Assembly (NCBI GenBank): GCA_902806565.1
Contig: CADCXA010000066.1
Location: forward strand, 806,001-870,000
Reading direction: 5' to 3'
DNA from: Hypoxylon rubiginosum
Taxonomy: Eukaryota > Ascomycota > Sordariomycetes > Xylariales > Hypoxylaceae
DNA: 64,000 nt
Position 1 is the first letter of the stretch; the number at the start of each line of letters is the position of its first letter. The translations under genes and the position numbers were made by a program. Below, piece by piece: positions 43,640 to 53,643 of this stretch. The notes below the pieces were generated by a model that saw nothing but the letters and a program-made list of their open reading frames with translations, searched no databases and was not told the DNA's origin.

Positions 43640-43962
43640 ACGGCGGCAGCAGCGCGGATGTGAGTGGGGCACTTGCAACGATTAACGGTGTTTGTGAGGC
43701 AAACTCGGTGCGTGTGGCGTCTGTTAAAGACACCTGTAGTTTCCCATACATCGAGATAATGACAGATACCCCTGACTCGCTGACATGCTTGGAAAATCTA
43801 AGAGGCTGTACCCTTACCATGTTTGTTTTCAAGAGTCTATTAGAGGAAGTCACGAAAGAAGTATCATATATAGTGGTAGCAGTTGTGTTGGGTTCAAACG
43901 TGTGTGAATTTGAGGCACGCCAGTGCTAACGTTGGTTATTGCTCTTAGAAGGATATGCCCTG

Positions 43963-43985
43963 CCCCCCCCCCCCCCCCCCCCCCC
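43963..43985 (+). repeat. Homopolymer of 23 cytosines
   Basis: An uninterrupted run of C directly followed by five T. It abuts the MITE-like element starting at 43999. Its length in the assembly may be inexact. Confidence 0.95.
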
Positions 43986-43998
43986 TTTTTGAGCTGTT

Positions 43999-44343
43999 CT
44001 ATTTGGAGAGTGTAAAATCTCCTTATTTGGAGGGTGTTTGTAGAGTGTTTTTGGAACCATTGGGCCAGCTGGTAACATGGCCCCGTATATGAAGTATCTT
44101 GGGTAGCTACCTACCTATATTAAATCTTTATGGCTATTTGTAATGTTTTGAAGCTATTTTTAACGCCTTTATCATATATATAGGCTATATGGCTGTTAGG
44201 GCTGTAGTCTCCTTTATATACGTGGAGTTTGGTAGTGAAATATTTAGATTGTAGCAAAATAAAACAAGTAGAAAAGCTGAGGTTATACCAGGCAAACGGC
44301 TGCTAGCTGGTCAAAAAACACTCCTGGAACGCTCTCCAAATAG
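43999..44343. mobile_element. MITE-like element with 12-bp terminal inverted repeats
   Basis: A 345-bp non-coding stretch bounded by perfect inverted ends CTATTTGGAGAG and CTCTCCAAATAG. Subterminal inverted matches follow inside: GAGTGTTTTTGG at 44043 against TCAAAAAACACTC at 44311. The interior is AT-rich without ORFs. I see no clear target-site duplication, so the boundaries are provisional. Such structure fits a non-autonomous DNA transposon. Confidence 0.6.
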
Positions 44344-47226
44344 CACACCTCCTTTTCTTTTTGTAGGTATCTATCAGAAACCTCTTAGTCATGGCCAATG
44401 CAAAGAGTACTGAAATAAAATAAAATGATTTTCACAATCCCCATCATATCTAAAGAAAACGTATGAAGGATCATAATAGGTTAGGTATTAATTCTCTTGA
44501 ATCAAAAAGTCTATCTACACCCTCCTCTTTGAAGCGTAGACCGAGGATTCCTCCTAGATGGGTATATACCTAATAACTCGGAGCATTTCCCCGAGTGGAA
44601 ACGGTGAACACTACGGGGTTCCTTTTTCAAGGTCAAAAAGTAAAGCCGTTGTTGCGCATCATTCCTGTAATAACTGCGTCGCGGTGGAGTGGACTTCTGT
44701 CAACTTTGGTATCGAAGATTGTTTGGGGCAGCGAGGAGCAATGGCTCCATGTCTGCAAGAATTACAATATTCCGCCATGCATTTACATAGCAGAGATACC
44801 TCCATGCTAGATTGGTAGCAGTGATATGAGGTAACCAAAAACAGGACCAAATTAATGCAAAGGCTGCCCATGATAAGAAACGCGCAAGCTTCTGCAGGGG
44901 CACTAACTCACGAGTAATGGCACTAACCAAGATTCATCTTCAAGTCTCCTACCGCTGGGAAGGCTTGAGAGACTACACTTGCTTGATATTGTATCAGTAC
45001 GCTTGGGTTGAGGATCTTAGGTAATCATTACCCCTGAAAAAGTGGAGACAATGAAGATGGTAGTAAGATGCCTACGAAGTACTCGTGTCTTTAGACATTT
45101 GTAGGGTACCGAGTTTTGCCTACAGTACTTTTAGTTGCTGCAGCGCTTTGTTACCTGGGTAAGTAGCTTGGGTTGATGGTTGGGGTTTATTGCCAGTGTA
45201 GTTCAGAAGGTATTACTTGGTAGAAATGTGTACCCAGTTACGGTCATTTCAAAATTGGCCTAAACACGATGCGCCGGTTCATTGAGAAATGACGGACCGC
45301 TAGACTGCTTGATCACTTGGTCGATCACGGCTATAACGAAGGTGAAAACACGTAGCTTTCCGGTCATCCCGGAGCGGCACATATGCTTACCGGCTTACCG
45401 GAATGGGGCTTTCGGAGCCCGAAAATTGATCGATAAGGGGTACGGCCTGACGGCGTGGCGCACACCGGGATGACATGCGCTTATCGATTTCTCGGATCTC
45501 CCGCTGCTTTCGACACCACTCGAATTGGAAAATCGCATCGTGGAGACGGGGTATGGTTGAGCGACTTTACACCGCCTGGTAAATAGTGCATTCTGAGTCA
45601 ATGCATCTCTGCTGTAATCAATACTGGGATTGAAGTTTGGGTAGACTCAGCATCTGAATCAAAGCAAATTTGGGGGAGGCATCCGATGCTTTGCAGTTTT
45701 CGGTTTGAAATCACTTCATTGTTGACGAGCAGAGCTAGCTCTATGTACAATATGTAGTTGATTTCATTTGACTGTTAGTTCATTCGGTGACTAAAAACTT
45801 GAGTGGAAATAAAAATGTTAGGTCCAAATTAATAGCCCTGGTTAGCTCGATAAGTGCCATCATATTTTTTTTTAGTGCACATGCAGTAGCAACTAATTGC
45901 TGCTGAGCAGATGTTCTTACGTCGCAAAGTATTATTTCCAATTTTACGACCGTTCTTAATGACGAGCGACAATGGCAATGCGGCATTACATATGTAGTCT
46001 GATAATACACATAAAGTATGACCGATGAGACCGATGAAAATCTGTCGGACCTAATGCACATCTTTAATCTCTCTACTCGTATTCTCCGTTATCTCAAGAT
46101 GTCGGACCGAAGCCGAAGGGGAGGCTGCAAACAGACCCCATTAAACGCACCTTAGCGATGGGGCTCTGGGGCTGTTGAGGGTTCTAATGACGGACTGGTG
46201 GGCACTGGTGGGCTGGGCTCCGCTGTATTCCACTGGGCTGACAGGCTGATTTAGCGACTGGCTAATAAAAAAAGCTTGTTCTCCGATCCTACTGTCTTAC
46301 CCCCTGACAATCCACGATAATCCAACGATAATCCCACGACAATCAACGCAGCCAAGCCGACCCTCCCGGGGTCCCAAGGTACCAAGATTCCAAGCCTTAG
46401 AAAGAAAAGCTTGCTTGAACTGCCAGATGCCACACTGCCTGACTGCATCAATACCTTGACAGCTCGAGACAGCTCGAGACAGCTATTGCGTGGTTTTGAC
46501 CCACGCTCGCCACGCTCTACCATACCTTGGGATCCTGCATGAACTGCATGAAAGGTACCTACATACATAAGTGAAGAATGAGGTAGGGAGGGCTGGGATG
46601 GTACGCGTACCGGATGGCGTCACCAGTGGAACCCTACGCTAAAATGCAGCCGCTTTTGAAACTGCTGCAAAAATGGAGGATAGGGAGCGGCTGACTCCTA
46701 TTCGGTACCTCTGCTGACAGCAACCTACCGTAACAGCAGAGGTACGTAAGCCACTGCCGCTGTGCCGACATTCCCAGACCATTGGAAATTAGTATGGAAG
46801 CGATCATGAAATTGGGCGCTTTTCTCGAGAATGACCACCGAGTATTGGACGAACTCCTTTAATAGACACGATCGTCTGGCTGGCTGCTGGCCGGCCCATA
46901 GAACCTATATGCTACCTTGTCTTCCTCATTGTGACGGGTTTCAGCTCCACCGAGGCCGCGTTTGCGAACACAACCATGTGGAGTCACGATACACTGAGAA
47001 TTCCTTACGAGAATTTCGTGCTCCGCTTGGTCCACAAGTCCGTCAAGAAAATCGTCGGATGCGATGGGCATATGGCGAGCCGATCACTCACCAACAACTT
47101 TTTGGCGCATCGGGCCTTTACATACTTCCGCTTACTCTACCCTTCTCTTATGTTGACTCCCGAGTCCAGTTGAATCGCGCCCTCCATATCCTTTAGATCT
47201 TTTAGGTACTCTAAAGCCGCGGCGTC
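44344..47226. other. 2.9-kb region without recognisable gene
   Basis: Both strands were checked for spliced genes; none found. ORFs near 44558-44818 and 46831-47196 lack domain sequence. Around 45363 and 45466 a 10-bp inverted pair (GTCATCCCGG/CCGGGATGAC) flanks a dense patch of short palindromes. The last 500 bp probably hold the GH76 promoter. Confidence 0.5.
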
Positions 47227-48789
47227 ATGTATTTGCCTACCGTATTAGTGGGCTTGTCCGGCTTGCTTCTCCAACCCGTAACTGCTATTGACGTCGACTG
47301 GACAAGTGATTGTGAGATATATCCGCCACAGCACTCGTCGTGACCGTCGTACTAATGTTGTTGCTAAGCCTCCATCAAGTCTGCCGCCAGCACAATTGCT
47401 TATGGCTTGGTTAAGTACTACACAGGTAAACCGCGGAACCATTACTGGATATTGGAGGAATTCTGGTGTTAACCTAAGTAATAGGAAACAACACTGGCGA
47501 TGTTCCGGGAAACTTACCCGACCCGTACTACTGTATGTGTACTCAGATGGCCGGGCGATTCAGTCTTTAACTGATAATAAATAGGGTGGGAGGCTGGAGC
47601 CATGTTTGGAACCCTAATAGACTATTGGGCATTTACGGGCGACGAGACATACAACGACATCACCTTCCAGGCTCTTCAACATCAAGTTGGAGATGATGCC
47701 GATTTCATGCCTTCGAACCAGACTAAGTCGGAAGGCAACGACGACCAGGGCTTCTGGGCCATGGCAGCCATGACCGCTGCCGAGCAGAACTTCACGAACC
47801 CGGCCTCGGACCAAGCGCAGTGGCTGGCGCTGGTACAGGCCGTGTACAACGAGTACGTGGACAGATGGGAACCGGACACGTGCGGCGGCGGAATGCGCTG
47901 GCAGATCTTCACGTTCAACAACGGCTACAACTACAAGAACTCGGTCTCCAACGGGTGCTTCTTCAACATCGCGGCGCGCCTCGCTCGGTACACCGCCAAC
48001 GACACGTACGGCGACTGGGCGAACAAGATTTTCGAGTGGGAGCAGAGCATTGGCTTCATCAACGACAACTACAACGTGCTCGACGGCGCCGGCAACGCGG
48101 GCAGCGACAACTGCACGCAGATCAACGCCGCCCAGTTCACGTACAACGCCGGCCTGTTCCTGTACGGCGCCGCGACCATGTACAACTACACGGACGGCTC
48201 CGACATGTGGAAGACGCGACTGGAGGGCCAGGTCAAGTCCGTCGCGAGCATCTTCTTCCAGGACGGCGTCATGTGGGAGCCGAGCTGCGAGAAGACGGAG
48301 GCCAAGTGCAACACGGACCAGCAGGCCTTCAAGGGCCACCTGAGCCGCTGGATGGCGCTGACGGCGCAGCTCGCGCCTTTCACCTACGACACCATCATGC
48401 CGCTGCTTGAGTCGACGGCCAAGGCGGCCGCCGAGCAGTGCTCGGGCCCCGCGTCGACGGACTTCAAGGGTGCCGACGGCACGGCCTGCGGGTTCAGCTG
48501 GCTCCAGGGCAGCACGTTCGACGGCATCTACGGCGTCGGCGAGCAGCTGAACGCGCTCCAGGTCGTCATGTCGCCCCTGGCCGACAACGCGCCCGCTCCC
48601 TACACCTCGGACAACGGAGGCTCGTCGGTCGGCAACGCCGACGCGGGCGCCAGCGACGATGACAAGATCGCGCAGCCGAGGGCTATCACGACGGCCGACA
48701 GGGCCGGCGCCGGTATCCTGACGGCTCTCGTTCTCGGCGGGTTGGTCGGCGGCATGTGGTTCGTCTGGGCCGACGGCGTGTCGGGCTAA
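47227..48789 (+). CDS. GH76 mannan endo-1,6-alpha-mannosidase, DFG5/DCW1 type, GPI-anchored
   Basis: A cell-surface enzyme thought to cut GPI-protein mannan and link wall proteins to glucan. Four exons (47227-47311, 47369-47425, 47485-47532, 47585-48789) give 464 aa. The first three supply the signal peptide MYLPTVLVGLSGLLLQPVTA and then KSAASTIAYGLVKYYTG, NNTGDVPGNLPDPYYWWEAG. The large exon has MFGTLIDYWAFTGDETYND, the catalytic Asp pair in GNDDQGFWAMAAMTAAE, WRCGGGMRWQ-like CGGGMRWQIFTFNNGYNYKNSVSNG and CGFSWLQGSTFDGIYGVGEQL. The end, acidic then AGAGILTALVLGGLVGGMWFVW, is a GPI-attachment signal. All introns are short and in phase. The large exon is very GC-rich. Reading only the long ORF would lose secretion. 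Confidence 0.92.
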
Positions 48790-49450
48790 ACCGAGCGTAG
48801 TGGTAGAGTGGTACGATTAGATAGTGGATATTTGGCGTTTAAGGTCTTGATTATACATACCTAGCAGCTAGCTGTCTGCGAAAGGGGCGTTGAGGCTGTT
48901 TGATTTAAGGGAATAGATGGCATATGTATACCTGGGTGCCTACATGGGAGGTAGATGTACCGTTACATTTCCGCAAATGCATAATGAGGAAATAATGCAT
49001 AGGTTTAAGCTCGAGATCGTTGCCAGATATTGTGATGCGCAGGTGAATGTGTCAATTGCACAGCCGATATATGGCAATTGGAAATCTGGCCGTGATGGTA
49101 GCCGTAGCCGTAGCCGTAGCCGCTAAACCTAGCCTCGGGACATCAAATGCTTCTGTAATCAGCGCTACAGAATTGCTTTATCTGACAAGTTCTTCAGTCA
49201 TCCAATATTGAAGGTGAAACTGGTATCAGGTTCTTTAAATGGCATTCTCATCACATCATAAGTCCGCTCCAACCTTCAGCGTCAACTTCGAATGGTGGCA
49301 ATCCAAACATACATAGGACCATTGGACCTCATCGCGATTCAACCATCGCTCTAACGCTCGAACCCCGAAAACATCGCTCCCCCGACAACTATACTATTCC
49401 GCGGGCTTTTATTACGAGTTTATATGGCACTTATAGACGCCCCGCTGCCC
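48790..49450. other. Intergenic, no gene recognised
   Basis: 3' flank of the GH76 gene. Contains a GTAGCC/GCCGTA hexamer run near 49098-49123 (four copies). Confidence 0.5.
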
Positions 49451-49731
49451 TCAGAGCCAACTATAACCACACCCCGCCGTCAAGCCCGCAAACCCCATCG
49501 CCGAGATCACCCACGAGCTTACCAGACGCGAAAGCGCCTTTCCGGCGTCGCCCTCCCGCCACACGACGTAGCTGTCGACTGAGCCCCGCGTGGAGACTCC
49601 ACCGCCTGTCCACGCTATTGTTCCTTCGGATCATGGGGCATCGTCGGTTTAAAATCCGTCAGCTTAGCAAGGGATAAAGAGCGAGCGCTGTTGGTCGTAA
49701 TACGGTCGCGTGCCGCGCCTCCTTTTATCAT
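49451..49731 (-). CDS. Possible spliced 63-aa membrane microprotein
   Basis: A tentative two-exon model: 49704-49731 and 49451-49614. It would read MIKGGAARDPWTGGGVSTRG, then VVWREGDAGKALSRLVSSW and a hydrophobic end VISAMGFAGLTAGCGYSWL that could span a membrane. The acceptor (CAATAG) follows CTGAC and CTAAG branch-like sites; the donor GTATTA is weak. Frame closes, but that has a one-in-three chance. The second exon is GC-rich compared with its flanks, as real exons here are. I do not recognise a family. Confidence 0.28.
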
Positions 49732-50721
49732 GTTTACGGTGGTACCTTGTTAAGGCGATATCTAAAGCTTCGGATTACTGCATATTGGATACTTGGGGCA
49801 ACTTGTTTAGGGGTAGATTATAGCATCCAAGAACCTCGCATTATTTCCGAGAGATACGCAAGTTTTCAACCAGTTTATATCATGTAGTTGATAATAGAAG
49901 CATCTTTGTTTGATTTTGCTGATATGGATCTTTAATTTGTGAGATTAAAAGGTTCGAGGGGAAAAGGGGGGTCGGGCTGAAGGGGTAACTCGTGGAGGAG
50001 ACTCCTTTCTCCCAGTTTATCTTTTATATTCTTTAGTTAAATATTACCAAGATTTTTGGCAGTACTTAAACAATTAGACCCAGTGGCCCGGCTGCTACAG
50101 TACTTTGCCTCCTCCGTACCTGGGTAAGTGGGTTTATTCCGAGGCATTAGGGTTGAGATCTGGGGCTGTCCCGAGGACTGAGATACGGAGGATCATGAAC
50201 CATGGAGTTTCTCGGTCCAAACTCCATGTCACGCCCCATTAAGAAGGTCGAAGCATCGTATTGATTATTGAAGATGGTTGGCACGTAAAATACTTCCGAA
50301 GAAAAGCCACTTGGCCGCCGCCGTTGTCTTTTGAAGGGTGCCTAAATTCGGATTCTAGTGCAGTGTTGGCAGCTAGAAATAGAATCGTTCAAGGGCTCAT
50401 CAGCAACGGATTTCACCGCTTTTGGCCAGCAAGTACCTTTTGCAAGCTCACTACAGCCAAAATGTACCTACCTAGGTAGGTAAGGAGGTAGGTAAGTGCT
50501 ACGCAATCTTAGTTCACGACGAGAACATAGGTAGAACACTGTTCTTGTTCGAAAATCACTCTTGACCTTTGGCTGCTCCAGATTCTCCCTCCCTTTCTTT
50601 CATAGATACAAGCTTCGGAGCGAAGGTGAGCACCATACCCAGAGCACGATGTTAATTGATCAGTGACTAACCTAACCTTCAGCACGCCAACATTCCGCAT
50701 CAACCACCTCTATCGGATAGC
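49732..50721. other. Intergenic, no gene recognised
   Basis: Contains a strong TACCTACCTAGGTAGGTA dyad at about 50464-50481 with further GGTAGGTA copies after it. No gene recognised. Confidence 0.5.
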
Positions 50722-51120
50722 ATGCGTACCTCGTTCGCCGCCATCGTATCGGGCCTTGCGGCTCTAGCAGCCTCATCTCCATAAGGCGACCGATTCGTCG
50801 TTTTCTACGCCGAGCTCTTCAGCACCGTCGCAGACTGCAGCACCACAAGCCCCGTCCACGCATTCCTGTACAGCCGCAGCGTGTCAAAACACTGCGATCC
50901 CAGGCTCCGGATCCGCAGGAGTACGGTACAATGATAACCCTGACACCATCTCCTTGACGGGCTGGACTGGCGCCGACTGCACCGGTGAGGTGGTCCCCAT
51001 TGGCAGTACCATCGACTTATGCCTGGCGCTCAACGACCTTCTGTTGCTAGCTGGTCGTGCTAGATGGGGTTCGCTCGGTGCTCAAAGAGGAATTGTATGT
51101 ATAGAACTTCGAAGAAAATA
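50722..51120 (+). pseudogene. Small secreted protein gene, frameshifted
   Basis: The ATG opens a clear signal peptide (MRTSFAAIVSGLAALAASS) and then hits TAA at 50782. One frame over, an open sequence continues through a Ser/Thr/Pro-rich stretch to CTAAACQNTAIPGSG, VRYNDNPDTISLTGWTGADC and TGEVVPIGSTIDLCLALND, ending at 51120. That layout (leader, low-complexity linker, a compact domain with spaced Cys) is that of small secreted fungal proteins. A single-base indel near the end of the leader explains the break. Whether it is a pseudogene or a sequence error cannot be decided here. No function is assigned. Confidence 0.62.
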
Positions 51121-51603
51121 GATGCGCATAATAACTAGCATATTTATGACCAACCCTCTTGAAGTCTTACCTTGTGTCATGAAACCAACAATATTGATAA
51201 GGGTAGCAACTACGCTGTTGCGTGAAAAGCCATGAACCTAACTGTTGCCAGGTCTGGGTATACATAGGGACTGAGAAAAAAGAGGCCTCTCCTATCTCAT
51301 CTCCCTCGGTGACCTATCCTATCTCCCGTCTCCTGGTAGATGGCCGGGAGCTAGGACCGCGATATCTTGTAGGATAATATTGGCAATTCTCCTTACACGT
51401 ACCTTTCAAGTTATCTTAATACCGAGACCATTAAGACGGTATAGCAGATAGCAGTGTTTTGCTGTAGGCATGACGGTATCAGGCCCGTATCTACGGGAGA
51501 CATGTTCACATATATACCAGCTACTATCCAATGTAGCATCGATATAGTTCAGGAGAGGCAGAATGGAAAGTTGACTGCGAAAAGACATCGATTGTAAGAC
51601 TAT

Positions 51604-52352
51604 CTACCTCCTTCTGTGCAGTGTTCGTACTAGAAATAACGACCTCGATTGAATGAAAAGAACCTTATGCCGAGCCTTAGCGCTGTCTCCAGCGACATCC
51701 TTCACTTCGGTACCATCGGAAGGGAAATAAGGGTATGTTTCGTAGAGATGACTCTTGTCGAGGAGGGACTTTCGTCGGGCTAGAACTATTAGCACGCTAT
51801 GATAGCAAGGGATGATATAAATTCTTACCTGCGTAAGTCGCATTCTGGCGGCCGCGAGGAATCCGAATACCTTGACTACGGCAGCATCCTCGGCGTCGAA
51901 AAGCTCTAGAACAGCCCACGGCAAGGCGAATGCTCGAGGTGATGGGATACCACTGGCCAGAGAGTCTTCGTTACCACTTCGCGCGCGGTCGGGTCCATGA
52001 GCTCGAGATCACGTTCGAAGATGAAGAATCGTAGGGTCGTCTTGAGGCAAATGGTTTCCATCTTCTTGAAGCCAAGGTAATCGCGGCAAGGTTGGCACTG
52101 ATCACTGTCGGCAGGTGCTTTGCCCACGCCCAGTTTGTACATGTTGTTTGTGATCTGGACATGGGAGCAAATCTTAGGGAGAAGAGGCTTGATCTTCTTC
52201 GCCAAGATTTTGTAGCATAGGGAAAATTCGTTCTTGAAGAAAACTCGTCGTAAGGCTGGCGATGCGTGGATGGCAGCTAGGACTGAATCATCATCGAGAC
52301 TTTCAAGAATCCTTAAAGATATCTCTTCTGGTTGTAATACCAAGAGTGCCAT
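51604..52352 (-). pseudogene. F-box-like protein with apparent frameshift
   Basis: The start at 52352 gives MALLVLQPEEISLRILESLD, DDSVLAAIHASPALRRVF, an F-box-like helical opening, followed by IKPLLPKICSHVQITNNMYKLG, QCQPCRDYLGFKKMETICLKTTLRFFIFERDLELMDPTAREVV and TKTLWPVVSHHLE. It then stops at 51906. The neighbouring frame immediately continues with LPWAVLELFDAEDAAVVKVF and GFLAAARMRLTQ, which reads as the natural continuation. No GT..AG intron joins the two in frame, so one base appears missing near 51915-51925. A possible 49-nt intron (GTAAGA..TCTAG) follows, leaving the true C-terminus unclear. Fungal F-box proteins recruit substrates to SCF ubiquitin ligases; partners unknown. Confidence 0.55.
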
Positions 52353-53643
52353 CTTGAATGAAGGGTGACACACCCGAAGAAAAACAAGGTTGACGGAGTG
52401 TAAAGAATTCAAGGTTGATGAAGTGTAAAGAAGCAGGTGGATTTTTGGGGGAATGAAAGAATCTGTTGCAGTAACTACCTGGACAGAACTGACCTCTAAT
52501 TACATAAAATGCGGATCTCTGTCACCAGGGTCATTGTCGCGGGAGATGGGATAGTGTACCTAGGTACGCATGACTTGTGGCAGTAACCTGGCTGAGCTTG
52601 GAAGGGACAGGCTGGCAACCCCCACCGAAGGGAACAGATACTCAGACGTTATAGCAACAGAAGAGTAAGTACAAATTAATATAATATATAATATAGTGAT
52701 AAGGTGCCTAGAAGTAAAGTCGTAGGTATACGTTGTACTACTTCACGGGACTGCGTTCACGTTTCCCTTGAGAGCAACGTGTAACGGCAATCCAAAGCAA
52801 ACGCGTCAACCAAACCTTTAGGGGCAACGATTATATGCCTTTCTTCCTCATTTTCTTATTCTAGCGTTGTTGACGTTATCTTGAGCACCATCGTGTGAAG
52901 ACGAAACTATTACGTGATACACCAAGTATCTTGACTATAGTCCATCTTAGGGGTATTTAAGATGTTCTAGAATAAGCATCTACCTTTGTAGAAGGTGCCT
53001 ATGAGTTCCTACTCTTCTAAAGCTTAGGTACGTTAGCTCTTTATCTACATAGGTAAACATACCTATATGCTATGTAGCTCGTAGCTTGTGTATAAGTTAT
53101 TTCCGTCCACGGCATAAACATACTAAGGCAATAGGTGACAATAGCAGCCTAAAATAACGAGTAGTAATCTACTCGCGGTTTGCTAGAACGTATATTTCCG
53201 TACGGTGGTCTTGTGTACGTTCAATATATAAAGCCTCTACGCCTTATCAGGATTACAACGTTTGCAAAGTTATGTGTTTCCTTACTCTTCTGGAGCTATC
53301 AGACACAATACTTGCTCAGGTGATTTCAAGATTATCATCGTACCAGTAAGTATGATAGTTGGAAATCAACGTTATTTGGTATTTTGCTACGGTGCAAACT
53401 AAGCGATGTGGAAGCATCAACACTGTTGCGCAGCGAGTTCTTAATCTCCAAAGTCCTAGATATACCTAGGTACATATAGGAATATATACTATAGTAATCG
53501 CCGGGGTACGTGGTTCTGTCACATGACTAGCTACTGCATCGCTGATACGCTCGGCTATAGAGAGAGGAGAGGCTCCCCTCTCACTTTATAAGAAGATTCC
53601 AATCCACAGCCTAACTATAGCTGTACAGTACCTATCCTCAAAG
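52353..53643. other. Intergenic, no gene recognised
   Basis: 1.3 kb, AT-leaning, with repeated TAGGTA/TACCTA motifs (for example 52557-52566, 53045-53071, 53463-53475). Likely holds the promoters of the flanking divergent genes. Confidence 0.5.

Noticed and set aside
43427..43685. ORFs on both strands over the 42-bp repeat
   Set aside because: Open frames on both strands follow from the repeat period; neither has a domain or credible gene ends.
45363..45475. Inverted GTCATCCCGG/CCGGGATGAC pair as a mobile element end
   Set aside because: Ten bases with no further matching flanks, no duplicated target and no second copy in the window.
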